In this document: positions 52,772-61,728 of the stretch, one piece after another
How the letters are laid out: each line of letters begins with the position of its first letter
How positions within the stretch are numbered: position 1 is the stretch's first letter
NCBI GenBank assembly: GCA_027489375.1
Contig: JAIXZW010000005.1
Location: 1-64,000, forward strand
Direction of reading: 5' to 3'
DNA: 64,000 nucleotides
Source: Paracoccaceae bacterium
Lineage (GTDB): Bacteria; Pseudomonadota; Alphaproteobacteria; Rhodobacterales; Rhodobacteraceae
The notes under the pieces: model-generated
The model's database searches: none
What the model was told of the DNA's origin: nothing
Seen by the model: only the letters and a program-made list of their open reading frames with translations
Program-made: the position numbers and the translations under genes

Positions 52772-52790
52772 ATGATCCAGCCCGGATCAT
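52772..52790. repeat. Perfect inverted repeat ATGATCC/GGATCAT
   Basis: Seven-base arms around the loop AGCCC, between the DUF6455 stop and the yigZ-like start. It may end the DUF6455 transcript or act as an operator. No T tract follows. Confidence 0.4.
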
Positions 52791-52830
52791 ACCGACCGAG
52801 CCATGCCACAGCAGGGCGGGCTTGCCAATC

Positions 52831-53085
52831 TCAGGCAGGGCGCAGCGCCTCGAGCGCGGCCTTGTTGGCGCAGTAGTCGGGCAGCGCCTCGGCCTTGGAC
52901 ACGCGGCCAAGCCAGCCCGTGCATTGCGCCGAGCGTTCGCACCGCTGACACCGCTCCACCAGCGCGGCCAGCTCCCCGCGGCCCATCCAGCCGTCGACGA
53001 CCGCATCCGTCAGATTGACGCCAAGCACCCGCGCCATCCCGCGTGTCAGACCCCAGGCCATCGGCGCCTCGACATATCCGATCAT
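52831..53085 (-). CDS. DUF6455 family protein
   Basis: The 84-residue protein matches DUF6455, a family common in Rhodobacteraceae. It has four cysteines in ERCQRCERSAQC and the later DYCANK segment, suggesting a small metal or Fe-S site. The function is unknown. A perfect FNR-type box (53145-53158) lies 60 bp upstream of the ATG, so anaerobic control by FnrL is predicted. Confidence 0.82.
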   Translation of the reverse strand: MIGYVEAPMAWGLTRGMARVLGVNLTDAVVDGWMGRGELAALVERCQRCERSAQCTGWLGRVSKAEALPDYCANKAALEALRPA

Positions 53086-53144
53086 CGCGCAACTCCCTCT
53101 GCATCCCGATACGGACAGAATGCCGCAGGTCGCCCGCCCCCGCC

Positions 53145-53158
53145 TTGATACGGATCAA
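53145..53158. promoter_or_regulatory. FNR/FnrL box (TTGATACGGATCAA)
   Basis: A perfect TTGAT-N4-ATCAA palindrome lies 60 bp upstream of the DUF6455 start and between it and the end of the M48 protease gene. It matches the FNR/FnrL consensus exactly. In Rhodobacteraceae FnrL switches genes at low oxygen. The position allows activation of the leftward DUF6455 gene. Confidence 0.7.
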
Positions 53159-53210
53159 ACGCAAGGAAGCCGCGCCGCGGGCCAAGACCCGCCGCCGCGC
53201 AGGGCGGCGC

Positions 53211-53990
53211 TCAGGCACCCGCCGCCATCAGCCGCGCCACGACCGCCCGCACTTGCGCCTTGCGCTGCATATTGGCCGGATGCGTGCCAAGGAAGGCATC
53301 CCCCGGATCGGGCAGACGGTCGAAGAACCCCGTCCCGACCACCGGATCATAGCCAGCCCGCCACGCGATCTCGGCCCCCAGCGCATCGGCCTCGAGTTCG
53401 AAATTCTTGGCATAGCTCCGCGCCCCCATCGTGGCGCCCATCTCCTGCGCCTGCCGGATCGCCGCCTCGTCCCCGCCCGCCGCCTGTGCGAGGATGCCCG
53501 CCAGAACCGCCCCCGTGGTCGCCGTCTCGCGCTGCTGCGGGATATGGCCAAGGATATGGTGCGACGCCTCGTGACCCAGCACGAAGGCGATCTCGTCGGC
53601 ATTGCGCGCATCCGCGATCAGCGCCAGCGTGAAGCCGAGCACGGGCCGCCCGTTCCGGTCCAGCGTCTGGAAGGCGTTCGGCGCCTGTCCGGGGCGGTCG
53701 TCGATCACGATCAGGAAATCGCAGTTCAAGGCGATGTCGCGGGCACGGCAGACGGATTCGACCAACGGCTCCACATTCTCCACCACATTGATGAAATTCC
53801 GCGCCGCATCGCGGGGCTGCAACCGGGCACCCGCCACGGCGGAGCCCGCAGGCGATTCGATCTGCCCGCCCGACAAGCCGCCCGACACGCCGCCCGGATA
53901 GCCCACGGGATAGGTTGGCGCACAGGCCGAAAGCAAAGCCGCCCCGACCACGGCGAACCATCCCCTGCGCAGCACTGCCCTGACCACCAT
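53211..53990 (-). CDS. M48-family metalloprotease, lipoprotein
   Basis: The 259-residue protein has a lipoprotein signal (GAALLSAC; Cys23 lipidated). It carries the M48 zinc motif HEASH (140-144) with a downstream glutamate in FELEADALG. Related proteins (LoiP, BepA, YcaL) degrade or assist misfolded outer-membrane proteins, so a periplasmic quality-control role is likely. Gly/Pro-rich residues 27-45 form a linker. The start at ATG 53990 fits the signal peptide; in-frame sequence upstream is Gly/Arg-rich noise. Confidence 0.88.
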   Translation of the reverse strand: MVVRAVLRRGWFAVVGAALLSACAPTYPVGYPGGVSGGLSGGQIESPAGSAVAGARLQPRDAARNFINVVENVEPLVESVCRARDIALNCDFLIVIDDRPGQAPNAFQTLDRNGRPVLGFTLALIADARNADEIAFVLGHEASHHILGHIPQQRETATTGAVLAGILAQAAGGDEAAIRQAQEMGATMGARSYAKNFELEADALGAEIAWRAGYDPVVGTGFFDRLPDPGDAFLGTHPANMQRKAQVRAVVARLMAAGA

Positions 53991-54225
53991 CTCTGCCCCG
54001 CACCCGTGTTTTCCTGCCCGACACCCCGCCCCTTCGGGCAGGGCGACGCGCGCCCTTTCCCGCATGATACAAGCGCCGCGAAACCAGCGCCACCCCGCCG
54101 CGACCCACCGGCACCAAGGGCGCGCACCCCGCCACCCCACCCCGCCGCCCAGCCCCGCCGCAAATATCGCACCTCCCCCCGTCCGCCCCCTTCCCACGCG
54201 TCCGCCCCCGCGCTACGCTTCGCCC

Positions 54226-54465
54226 ATGTTCACCATCGAACACGATTTCGACGCGACCGTGATCACCCTCATCGACGAGGGGCACGAAGGCCTGTGCGAA
54301 GATGTCACCATCAACGCCTTCGACGATTGCGTGACCCTCGAACAACTCGACCCGCTGAGCGAGGAACCCGTCCGCATCACGCTCTCGATGACGCAACTGC
54401 GCGATCTGGCCGCCGCACTCGACCTGCCCGAAGGCAGCTACCGCCTCGACAGCAAGCGCGGCTGA
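54226..54465 (+). CDS. Conserved small acidic protein of unknown function
   Basis: The 79-residue acidic protein begins MFTIEHDFDATVITLID and is predicted to be soluble, with beta strands then a short helix (QLRDLAAALDLPEG). I recall similar hypothetical proteins in the Rhodobacteraceae but no function. The start codon is set by the domain; upstream in-frame residues are Pro/Arg-rich noise. It converges on the DUF167 gene with an 8-nt gap. Confidence 0.7.
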   Translation: MFTIEHDFDATVITLIDEGHEGLCEDVTINAFDDCVTLEQLDPLSEEPVRITLSMTQLRDLAAALDLPEGSYRLDSKRG

Positions 54466-54473
54466 TCCGGCGA

Positions 54474-54728
54474 TCACTCCAGCCGGAACAACTTGTCGCG
54501 CGAGGTTGCCCCCCGCACCAGCACCACGCGCCCTTTCGCCACGCCCAGCGCATGGGCCAAGGCCTCGGCCACGGCGGCATTGGCGCGGCCATCCTCGGGC
54601 GGGGCGGTGACGCCGATCTTCCAGACCCCGCCCTCCACCCCGACCCCCGGCCGCTTGGCGCGCGGCGTCACACGCACCGCGAATTCCGCCCCCGCCACGG
54701 CCAGATGCGCCATCTCGGCCTTCTTCAT
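54474..54728 (-). CDS. DUF167 (UPF0235) family protein
   Basis: The 84-residue protein shows the DUF167 pattern FAVRVTPRAKRPGV, VWKIGVTAPPEDGRANAAV and VLVRGATSRDKLFRL. The family is small, basic and of unknown function. The ATG at 54728 fits the family start. It is divergent from the deacetylase gene with 55 bp between. Confidence 0.85.
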   Translation of the reverse strand: MKKAEMAHLAVAGAEFAVRVTPRAKRPGVGVEGGVWKIGVTAPPEDGRANAAVAEALAHALGVAKGRVVLVRGATSRDKLFRLE

Positions 54729-54783
54729 CTTTCCCCCCGCACCTTGCCCCGCTAACCTCTCGCCAAAACGGGGAGCCGAAGCA

Positions 54784-55878
54784 ATGACCACCGCCTTCTA
54801 CCACGACGAACGCACCCTCTGGCATGGCGGCGGCAATTACTCCTTCACCCTGCCCGCGGGCGGCCTCGTCCAACCCGGCGCGGGCCTGCCCGAAAGCCCC
54901 GAAACCAAGCGCCGCCTCGTGAACCTCCTCCATGTCACGGGCCTCATGCGCGACCTCTCGCTGCGCGGCGCGGCCGGGGCGCGTGACGAAGCCCTCCTCC
55001 GCGTCCATCCGCAAAGCTACCTGTCCACCTTCAAATCCCTCTCCGACGCGGGCGGAGGCGAGCTTGGCCCCCGCGCCCCCTTCGGTCGCGGCGGATACGA
55101 GATCGCGGCCCTTTCCGCAGGGCTTGCCACCGAAGCCCTCCGCGCCGTCATGGCGGGCGCGGTGACGAATGCCTACGCCCTCTCCCGCCCGCCGGGACAC
55201 CATTGCCTGCCGGAAAAGCCCAACGGCTTCTGCCTGCTCGCCAATATCCCCGTCGCCATCCGCGCGGCACAGGCCGCAAACCCCGACCTGCGCTTCGCCG
55301 TGATCGACTGGGACGTCCACCACGGCAACGGGACCGAGGCGATCTTCTACGACGACCCCTCGGTCCTTGCCATCTCGCTGCATCAGGACCGCAACTACCC
55401 GATGGACACCGGCGCCGCCGCCGACCGTGGCACGGGGCGCGGGACAGGCTTCAACCTCAACATCCCCCTGCCCCCCGGCACGGGACACAAGGGCTACCTC
55501 GCGGCCTTCGACCGCATCGTCCTGCCCGCACTCCACGCCTATAAACCCGATTGCATCATCGTCGCCTGCGGCTATGACGCCGCCGCCATCGACCCGCTCG
55601 GCCGCATGCTCGCCACCGCCGACTCCTTCCGCCACCTGACCCGCCGCACGATGGACGCCGCCCGCGACCTGTGCCACGGCAGGCTGATGATGACGCATGA
55701 GGGCGGCTATTCCGAAACCTACGTCCCCTTCTGCGGCCATGCCGTTCTGGAAGAGATGTCCGGCAGCCCCGTCACCGCCCCCGACCCGTTCGAACCGACC
55801 CTCACCCTTCGCCAGCCCGACGCCCGCTTCGACGCCTTCGTCGACGGCTGGATCGACGACCTCGCAGCCAGCCTCTGA
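54784..55878 (+). CDS. Histone deacetylase-like amidohydrolase
   Basis: The 364-residue zinc enzyme belongs to the class II HDAC/acetylpolyamine amidohydrolase group. RPPGHHCLPEKPNGFC (general-base histidines), VIDWDVHHGNGTEAIFYDDP (zinc Asp/His), ACGYDAAAIDPLG (zinc Asp) and the catalytic tyrosine in HEGGYSE are visible. The likely role is to deacetylate a small acetylated amine or protein lysine. Full length, with no signal peptide. Two repeat copies follow. Confidence 0.88.
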   Translation: MTTAFYHDERTLWHGGGNYSFTLPAGGLVQPGAGLPESPETKRRLVNLLHVTGLMRDLSLRGAAGARDEALLRVHPQSYLSTFKSLSDAGGGELGPRAPFGRGGYEIAALSAGLATEALRAVMAGAVTNAYALSRPPGHHCLPEKPNGFCLLANIPVAIRAAQAANPDLRFAVIDWDVHHGNGTEAIFYDDPSVLAISLHQDRNYPMDTGAAADRGTGRGTGFNLNIPLPPGTGHKGYLAAFDRIVLPALHAYKPDCIIVACGYDAAAIDPLGRMLATADSFRHLTRRTMDAARDLCHGRLMMTHEGGYSETYVPFCGHAVLEEMSGSPVTAPDPFEPTLTLRQPDARFDAFVDGWIDDLAASL

Positions 55879-55881
55879 CAG

Positions 55882-55930
55882 GCTTTCATACTCGTTCAAA
55901 TATCCCGGGGTCCGGGGCAGCGCCCCGGTC
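55882..55930 (+). repeat. Dispersed intergenic repeat, copy 8 (divergent variant)
   Basis: CTTTCATACTCGTTCAAATA, then TCCCGGGG and the stem CCGGGGC-AGC-GCCCCGG. The hairpin uses CCGGGGC instead of GGGGGGC. It forms an inverted pair with copy 9. Confidence 0.6.
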
Positions 55931-55960
55931 CTGCCCTGTCCGCCAAGGCCAAGGCCCGAT

Positions 55961-56014
55961 GCCGGCCCCCGGGGCGCGGCCCCGGACCCCGGAGTATTTG
56001 GGCAAGGATGAAGC
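55961..56014 (-). repeat. Dispersed intergenic repeat, copy 9 (divergent variant)
   Basis: Minus-strand copy: on the plus strand CCCCGGGGCGCGGCCCCGG is followed by ACCCCGGAGTATTTGGGCAA and GGATGAAG, the complement of the family head. Its hairpin faces that of copy 8. Confidence 0.6.
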
Positions 56015-56119
56015 GCAAAGGCGCGACGGACCGGCCCCGCCGCAGCGTTCAAGAGGAACCGCCCCCCTTGACGCCGCCCCCCGCGCCCCGCCACATCAGC
56101 CCCAACGACAGGAGCAGCC

Positions 56120-56698
56120 ATGCCGACCCCGAACCAAGCCGTTCTCGATTACCTTTCCACCCGCCTCTCCTACCCCGCCAAGGTCATGACCGCCCCCGTC
56201 CCGACCGAGGCGGAGCTGATGGCGATCCTTGCCACCGCCACCCGCGTGCCGGACCACGGCAAGCTCGAACCGTGGCGCCTCGTCCTTATCGACCGCCCCG
56301 CCATGCAGCGCCTTGCAACACTGGCCGAGGCGCGGGCGAATGACCTCGGCGGTGATGCGGAAAAGGTCGAGAAGGGCCGTGGCCAGTTCGACCGTGGCAC
56401 CCTCGCCGTGGCGGTGATCGCCTCGCCCAAGCCGTCCGGGAAGATCCCGCCCGTGGAACAACTCCTCTCGGCGGGCGCTCTGTGCATGAACATCCTCCAC
56501 GCCGCCACCGCCGCCGGCTGGGGCGCGAACTGGCTGACGGGCTGGGTCAGCCATGACGCCACCTTCGCCGCCCGCGCCTTCGGCTGCACGGGGGGCGAAA
56601 CCGTGGCGGGCATCGTCCATATCGGCACGCCCGCCGCCCCCATGCCCGACCGCCCGCGCCCCGACCTCGCGCGCATCGTCACGAAAGCCCCCGCATGA
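56120..56698 (+). CDS. Nitroreductase family protein (YdjA-like)
   Basis: The 192-residue flavoprotein resembles the compact YdjA branch of nitroreductases. VPDHGKLEPWRLVLID and VEQLLSAGALCMNILHAATA with GWGANWLTGW are the FMN and dimer segments. It probably reduces quinones or nitro compounds with NAD(P)H. It overlaps the next gene by 4 nt. Confidence 0.88.
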   Translation: MPTPNQAVLDYLSTRLSYPAKVMTAPVPTEAELMAILATATRVPDHGKLEPWRLVLIDRPAMQRLATLAEARANDLGGDAEKVEKGRGQFDRGTLAVAVIASPKPSGKIPPVEQLLSAGALCMNILHAATAAGWGANWLTGWVSHDATFAARAFGCTGGETVAGIVHIGTPAAPMPDRPRPDLARIVTKAPA

Positions 56699-57390
56699 TC
56701 CTGCAAGCCTTCCTCAAGGCGCTCTCGCAAGCCACCGACCCGCGCTTCGCCCGCGTGCTCGGCCTTGGCGTGGCCCTGACACTCGGGCTTCTGGTGGCGC
56801 TCTGGGCGGTCACGATCGAACTCGTCCGCTGGCTCACCCCCGACACCCTTACCCTGCCCTGGCTGGGCGAGGTGGGGGGCTGGGACACCGCCGCCTCCGC
56901 AGGTTCGGTGCTCCTCCTGCTTCTCGCCTCGGTCGTCCTGATGGTCCCCGTGGCCTCGGCCTTCACGGGCCTCTTCCTCGACACCATCGCCGAAGCGGTC
57001 GAGACGCGGCACCACCCCGCCCTGCCCGCCGCCCGCCGCCAACCGCTGGCCGAACAGATCGGCGGCACGCTCAAATTCCTTGGACTCGTGGTCGCCGCCA
57101 ACCTTGCCGCGCTCCTCGTCTGGCCCTTCACCGGACCCTTGGCACCATTGCTCTTCTGGGCGCTGAACGGCTGGCTGCTGGGGCGGGAGTATTTCACCCT
57201 CGTCGCCCTGCGCCGCCTTCCGCCCGATCAGGCCACGGCACTCTACCGCGCCAACCGCGGCACGGTCTGGCTTGCAGGCAGCCTCATGGCCGCGCCGCTG
57301 TCGGTCCCGCTCCTGAACCTCGTGATCCCCGTCCTCGGCGTGGCGACCTTCACCCACCTCTTCCATGCGGTGCGGGCAAGGACGGCCTGA
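56695..57390 (+). CDS. EI24-domain (CysZ-like) membrane protein
   Basis: The 231-residue inner-membrane protein has about five hydrophobic segments and the EI24/CysZ pattern FLDTIAEAVE and LNGWLLGREYFTLVALRRL. CysZ imports sulfate, but this branch is unproven. The ATG overlaps the nitroreductase stop (ATGA). It converges on DUF1467. Confidence 0.8.
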   Translation: MILQAFLKALSQATDPRFARVLGLGVALTLGLLVALWAVTIELVRWLTPDTLTLPWLGEVGGWDTAASAGSVLLLLLASVVLMVPVASAFTGLFLDTIAEAVETRHHPALPAARRQPLAEQIGGTLKFLGLVVAANLAALLVWPFTGPLAPLLFWALNGWLLGREYFTLVALRRLPPDQATALYRANRGTVWLAGSLMAAPLSVPLLNLVIPVLGVATFTHLFHAVRARTA

Positions 57391-57441
57391 CCGCCCTCCC
57401 GCTTCCGCCCAAAGGACATGGGCGCGCCGGTTGCGGACCGC

Positions 57442-57720
57442 TCAGGGCTTGCGCGGCGTCAGGATCTGGAACACGTCCACATTCTTTATGCTGATCACGC
57501 CCGACATGATCACCGCCACGAGCAAGGCCCAGACAACCAGCGTCACCAGCGTCGTGATCTTGGCCTTGCGCCCGACCACATTGCCGGAAGGCGCGCTTTT
57601 CGGCGTGCCGGGCACCACCTCGCCCGCATCCGCCTGACTTTCGAAGCGCAGCGGCAGGACGATGAAAAAGACCAGAAACCACGTCGTCGCAAAAAGGACG
57701 ATTGCGCCGGTGATGCTCAT
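57442..57720 (-). CDS. DUF1467 family membrane protein
   Basis: The 92-residue protein has two membrane helices (ITGAIVLFATTWFLVFFIVL and VTLVVWALLVAVIMSGVIS) joined by a polar loop. DUF1467 commonly follows mce in Rhodobacteraceae. The function is unknown. It overlaps the mce stop by 4 nt. Confidence 0.85.
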   Translation of the reverse strand: MSITGAIVLFATTWFLVFFIVLPLRFESQADAGEVVPGTPKSAPSGNVVGRKAKITTLVTLVVWALLVAVIMSGVISIKNVDVFQILTPRKP

Positions 57721-58121
57721 ACCTGCTCCAGTTCGATCAGACAGCCGTTGAAATCCTTGGGATGCAGGAACAGCACGGGCTTGCCATGCGCGCCGATCTT
57801 CGGCTCGCCCGAACCCAGCACCCTTGCCCCGCCTTCCTTCAGCCGGTCACGCGCGGCAAGGATATCGTCCACCTCGTAGCAGATGTGATGGATCCCGCCC
57901 GAAGGGTTCTTTTCCAGAAACCCCTTGATGGGCGAGGCATCGCCCAAGGGGTACAGCAGCTCGATCTTGGTGTTGGGCAATTCGATGAACACCACCGTCA
58001 CGCCGTGATCCGGCTCGTCCTGCGGCGCACCGACGGCCGCACCAAGGGTCGAGCGGTATTGCTCCGCCGCCGCCGTCAGGTCCGGCACGGCGATGGCGAC
58101 ATGGTTCAGGCGTCCGATCAT
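57717..58121 (-). CDS. mce: Methylmalonyl-CoA epimerase
   Basis: The 134-residue VOC-fold enzyme interconverts (R)- and (S)-methylmalonyl-CoA in propionyl-CoA metabolism. RLNHVAIAVPDL, FIELPNTKIELLYPLG, GGIHHICYEVDDI and FLHPKDFNGCLIELEQV supply the metal histidines and glutamates. The start ATG 58121 fits the family. It overlaps DUF1467. Confidence 0.93.
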   Translation of the reverse strand: MIGRLNHVAIAVPDLTAAAEQYRSTLGAAVGAPQDEPDHGVTVVFIELPNTKIELLYPLGDASPIKGFLEKNPSGGIHHICYEVDDILAARDRLKEGGARVLGSGEPKIGAHGKPVLFLHPKDFNGCLIELEQV

Positions 58122-58270
58122 GCGTCTCTCCCTCGTTCTGCGCTGCCCTTCTGCGCCGCGCCCCGCCCGCCCGCAAGAGGGCGGAGGGTCGCAGCCTGCC
58201 ACGCGCTTTTCACAATTTGGCAACTTTCTTGCAGCAGGCTGGTTACAAGGTTCCAGTCAAGGTGAACACC

Positions 58271-58444
58271 ATGTCCGACCAGCCTGCCCCGCCCCTGACC
58301 GACGCGCTCAACGCGCGGATCGCGGCGCTTTACCCGCCGACCATCGGGTCGGACGACACCCTGACCAATTGCGTCAGATCGGTCAGCTTTTCGCGCTGGC
58401 GCCCCTCGGCATCGAAATTCGCGGGCGACAGCCAGGCACGATAA
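58271..58444 (+). pseudogene. Possible truncated gene start
   Basis: A 57-codon frame with AAGGTG 7 nt before its ATG encodes SDQPAPPLTDALNARIAALY, which looks like a real N terminus. After about 30 codons it runs antisense into the 3' end of the acetyltransferase gene (58330 on). I read this as a broken gene start at best. The family is not assigned. Confidence 0.25.
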
Positions 58445-59049
58445 GCCTCCCGCAGCGCCGGCCAATCCTTGTCGGTGATGGCGAACCACGCCGTATCGCG
58501 GTTGCGGCCCTTGACGATCAGATGCTGGCGGAACACGCCCTCGAAGGAAAAGCCCAACCGCTGCGCCGCACGGCGCGAAGGCATGTTCAGCGCGTTGCAC
58601 TTCCATTCATAGCGGCGATAGCCGTTGGAAAAGGCCCAATCCATCATCAGGAACATCGCCTCGGTCGCCGCCCGCGACCGTTGCAGCGCGGGCGAGAAAC
58701 AGATGTGCCCGACCTCGATACTGCCATGCTCGGGCGTGATCCGCAGGTACGAGGCGACGCCTACGGGATGCGCGGCCCCCGCCTCGAAGATCGCCCAGAA
58801 CACCGGGTCCTTGCCCGCCACGGCCTCCTTGGCCCAGCGGTAATAGGCCGAAGCGGCATGAAACGGCCCGTTCGGCATGTAATCCCACAACGCGTCATGC
58901 CCGTCGAAGGCCGCGAACAGGTCCGCCGCGTGCAGATCGGCATCCAGCCGCTCCAGCCGCGCATAGCGCCCTTCCATCGGTGCGTCCGAAGGCCATGCCG
59001 CCGGCGTCCATCCCGCCACCTCCGGCCCGATCTTGCGCGTCTCGACCAT
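58330..59049 (-). CDS. GNAT-family N-acetyltransferase (RimJ/RimL-like)
   Basis: The 239-residue protein resembles acetyltransferases that modify alpha-amino groups of ribosomal or small-molecule substrates. Matching segments are EGRYARLERLDADLHAADLF, IEVGHICFSPALQRSRAATE and the CoA-binding RRAAQRLGFSFEGVFRQHLI. The start is ATG 59049; the C terminus is slightly extended (LVRVSSDPMVGG). Confidence 0.85.
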   Translation of the reverse strand: MVETRKIGPEVAGWTPAAWPSDAPMEGRYARLERLDADLHAADLFAAFDGHDALWDYMPNGPFHAASAYYRWAKEAVAGKDPVFWAIFEAGAAHPVGVASYLRITPEHGSIEVGHICFSPALQRSRAATEAMFLMMDWAFSNGYRRYEWKCNALNMPSRRAAQRLGFSFEGVFRQHLIVKGRNRDTAWFAITDKDWPALREAYRAWLSPANFDAEGRQREKLTDLTQLVRVSSDPMVGG

Positions 59050-59140
59050 GTACCCACTCCGCCTGTCGTTTCCCCGACTATGCGCCGCAGGGCCGAAAAA
59101 CCGCAAGTGTCGCAAAGGTGTATGCCCCGATCCGCAAATG

Positions 59141-59163
59141 AAAAAGGGGGCCGAAGCCCCCCT
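59141..59163 (-). terminator. Rho-independent terminator of aspS
   Basis: On the minus strand GGGGGC-TTCG-GCCCCC is followed by TTTTT (59145-59141), a textbook UUCG-loop terminator 21 nt after the aspS stop. Confidence 0.9.
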
Positions 59164-59183
59164 TCCGACCGCAGGCCTGCGCC

Positions 59184-60965
59184 TCACTGATCCTTCGGCA
59201 CCACGCGCAGCCGCAGCTCGCGCAGCTGTTCGTTCAGCGGTTCGCTCGGCGCGCCCATCAGCAGGTCTTCGGCACGCTGGTTCATCGGGAACATGATCAC
59301 CTCGCGGATGTTCTGCTCGTCCGCCAGCAGCATCACCGCGCGGTCGATCCCCATCGCACAGCCACCGTGGGGCGGCGCGCCGTATTTGAACGCCTTGACC
59401 ATCCCGCCGAACCGCTTGTCCACTTCCGAATTCGGATAGCCCGCAAGCTCGAACGCCTTGTACATGATCTCGGGCTTGTGGTTGCGGATACCGCCCGAAA
59501 TCAGCTCGTAGCCGTTGCAGGCAAGGTCATACTGGTAGGCATAGACCGAAAGCGGATCGCCCATCAGCGCCTCCATCCCGCCCTGCGGCATGGAAAAGGG
59601 GTTGTGCGAGAAGTCGATCTTCCCGTCATCGGTTTTCTCGAACATCGGGAAATCGACGATCCAGGCAAAGCGGAAGCAATCCTGCTCCGTCAGGCCAAGC
59701 TCGCGCCCGATCTCGTTGCGCGCACGCCCCGCCACCGCCTCGAACTGCTCGGGCTTGCCGCCAAGGAAGAAGGCCGCATCGCCAAGGCCAAGGCCAAGCT
59801 GGCTGCGGATCGCTTCGGTGCGTTCGGGGCCGATGTTCTTGGCCAGGGGACCTGCGGCTTCCATGCCCGACCCGTCCTCGGCCTCGCGCCAGAAGATGTA
59901 GCCCATCCCCGGCAGCCCCTCCTTCTGGGCAAAGGCGTTCATCCGGTCGCAGAACTTGCGGCTGCCACCCGTGGGCGCGGGGATGGCGCGGACCTCGGTC
60001 CCCTCGTTCTCCAGCAGCTTGGCAAAGACGGCAAAGCCCGACCCGCGGAAATGCTCGGACACGATCTGCATCTTGATCGGGTTGCGCAGGTCCGGCTTGT
60101 CGCTGCCATACCACAGAAGCGAGTCGCGATAGGCGATCTTGGGCCAGTCGGCATAGACCGTGCGACCGCCGCCGAATTCCTCGAACACGCCCTGGATGAC
60201 GGGCTGCACGGCGGCGAAGATGTCGTCCTGCTCGACGAAGCTCATCTCCACGTCAAGCTGGTAGAAATCCGTGGGCGAACGGTCCGCGCGCGGGTCTTCG
60301 TCGCGGAAGCAGGGCGCGATCTGGAAGTAGCGGTCGAAGCCCGACACCATGATCAGCTGCTTGAACTGCTGCGGCGCCTGCGGCAGGGCGTAGAACTTGC
60401 CCGGATGCAGACGGCTCGGCACCAGAAAGTCCCGCGCCCCTTCGGGCGACGATGCCGTGATGATCGGCGTCTGGAATTCGTTGAACCCTTGGTCCCACAT
60501 GCGGTTGCGCAGGCTGCGCACCACGTTCGACCGCAGCATCATGTTGCGATGCAGCTTTTCCCGCCGCAGGTCGAGGAAGCGATAGGTCAGGCGCGTCTCC
60601 TCGGGATAATCCACCTCGCCAAAGACCGGCATCGGCAATTCCTCGGCAGCACCGAGCACCGTCATGCCGGTGGCGTAGACTTCGACCTCGCCGGTCGGAA
60701 TCTTCGGGTTCACCAAGGCCGCATCCCGCGCCTTCACGCGGCCGTCGATGCGGATCACCCATTCGGCCCGCACCTTTTCGATATCGGCGAAGGCTGGGCT
60801 GTCACTGTCGGCCAGAACTTGCGTGATCCCGTAATGGTCGCGCAGGTCGATGAACAGCACACCCCCGTGGTCACGCACGCGATGCACCCAGCCCGACAGC
60901 CGGACCTCCTGCCCCACATGGGTCTTGTTCAATTCGGCGCAGGTATGGCTGCGATAGGCGTGCAT
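59184..60965 (-). CDS. aspS: Aspartyl-tRNA synthetase
   Basis: The 593-residue class IIb synthetase charges tRNA-Asp. The N-terminal OB fold ([20 protein letters not shown]), motif 2 ([20 protein letters not shown]), the bacterial GAD insertion domain and motif 3 ([20 protein letters not shown]) are all intact. Length is typical. A perfect terminator follows. Whether it also charges tRNA-Asn cannot be decided here. Confidence 0.97.
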   Translation of the reverse strand: MHAYRSHTCAELNKTHVGQEVRLSGWVHRVRDHGGVLFIDLRDHYGITQVLADSDSPAFADIEKVRAEWVIRIDGRVKARDAALVNPKIPTGEVEVYATGMTVLGAAEELPMPVFGEVDYPEETRLTYRFLDLRREKLHRNMMLRSNVVRSLRNRMWDQGFNEFQTPIITASSPEGARDFLVPSRLHPGKFYALPQAPQQFKQLIMVSGFDRYFQIAPCFRDEDPRADRSPTDFYQLDVEMSFVEQDDIFAAVQPVIQGVFEEFGGGRTVYADWPKIAYRDSLLWYGSDKPDLRNPIKMQIVSEHFRGSGFAVFAKLLENEGTEVRAIPAPTGGSRKFCDRMNAFAQKEGLPGMGYIFWREAEDGSGMEAAGPLAKNIGPERTEAIRSQLGLGLGDAAFFLGGKPEQFEAVAGRARNEIGRELGLTEQDCFRFAWIVDFPMFEKTDDGKIDFSHNPFSMPQGGMEALMGDPLSVYAYQYDLACNGYELISGGIRNHKPEIMYKAFELAGYPNSEVDKRFGGMVKAFKYGAPPHGGCAMGIDRAVMLLADEQNIREVIMFPMNQRAEDLLMGAPSEPLNEQLRELRLRVVPKDQ

Positions 60966-61104
60966 GGATAATCCCCTTTGCGAGGCGAAAGCGTGGTCGC
61001 CGCCGATACACCCTTTGGCAAAGGCGAAGTCAAGTGTCGCTCGCGGATAGCCCCGCCGCACAAGGCGAAAGGCACGGCATCGGGGGGCGGCAACGGCCCC
61101 GCCG

Positions 61105-61728
61105 CTATTGCGCGAAACGGGCAGGGATCAGCCCGCGCAGGGCATTCCCGACCCAAAGCCGCACACGCGGCAGATCGGCGGCAGGCAAAACCTCTTCCGC
61201 CACCGCCATTTCGGCCCGCAAGACACCGGGCAACAGTCCCGAGGACAGCGGCGGCGTCCGCATCCCCGCGCCACGGTCGAAGAAAAGCGTGGTGATCGTC
61301 CCGTCACAGACTTCGTCCCGCTCGTTCAGGAAAACCACCTCGTCCAGCGCCGCAGGCAACGCGGCCCGCGCCGTGTCATAGACCTCGCGCCGCGTCGATT
61401 TGACGGCCAGCCACGGATCGTCCGACCGAAGCCGCGCCGTGGCAAGCCCGACCCGCCACTCCGCCTTGCCCTCGGGAAGTGCGGCAACCGTCACCTCGGC
61501 ATCCCCCGCAGCGCCCATCGTCAGCCGCACGCGGGCGGGTTCGGCCCCCGCCGCCCCGACCAGCGCCCGCTCCACAACACGCGGGTCCATCGCGAATCCT
61601 AGCGCCGCAGCCCCCCGCGACAGCCGCGCCAGATGCAGCGGCAGGCGGGGAAAGGCCGCCCCGTCCCACAGCAGCGTCTCGATCAGCCGGACGCCTGCGC
61701 CAGCCCTTCCGCGTAACGCGCTTTCCAC
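61105..61728 (-). CDS. pabC: Aminotransferase class IV protein (aminodeoxychorismate lyase-like)
   Basis: The 207-residue PLP fold-type IV protein is shorter than usual PabC (about 270) but typical for the version fused or linked to PabB in alphaproteobacteria. [33 protein letters not shown] (PLP lysine region), [20 protein letters not shown] and [10 protein letters not shown] are seen. It releases pyruvate from aminodeoxychorismate to give p-aminobenzoate for folate. The chosen start is GTG 61728 with AGGAGG 4 nt upstream, overlapping pabB by 46 bp. Confidence 0.8.
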   Translation of the reverse strand: MESALRGRAGAGVRLIETLLWDGAAFPRLPLHLARLSRGAAALGFAMDPRVVERALVGAAGAEPARVRLTMGAAGDAEVTVAALPEGKAEWRVGLATARLRSDDPWLAVKSTRREVYDTARAALPAALDEVVFLNERDEVCDGTITTLFFDRGAGMRTPPLSSGLLPGVLRAEMAVAEEVLPAADLPRVRLWVGNALRGLIPARFAQ

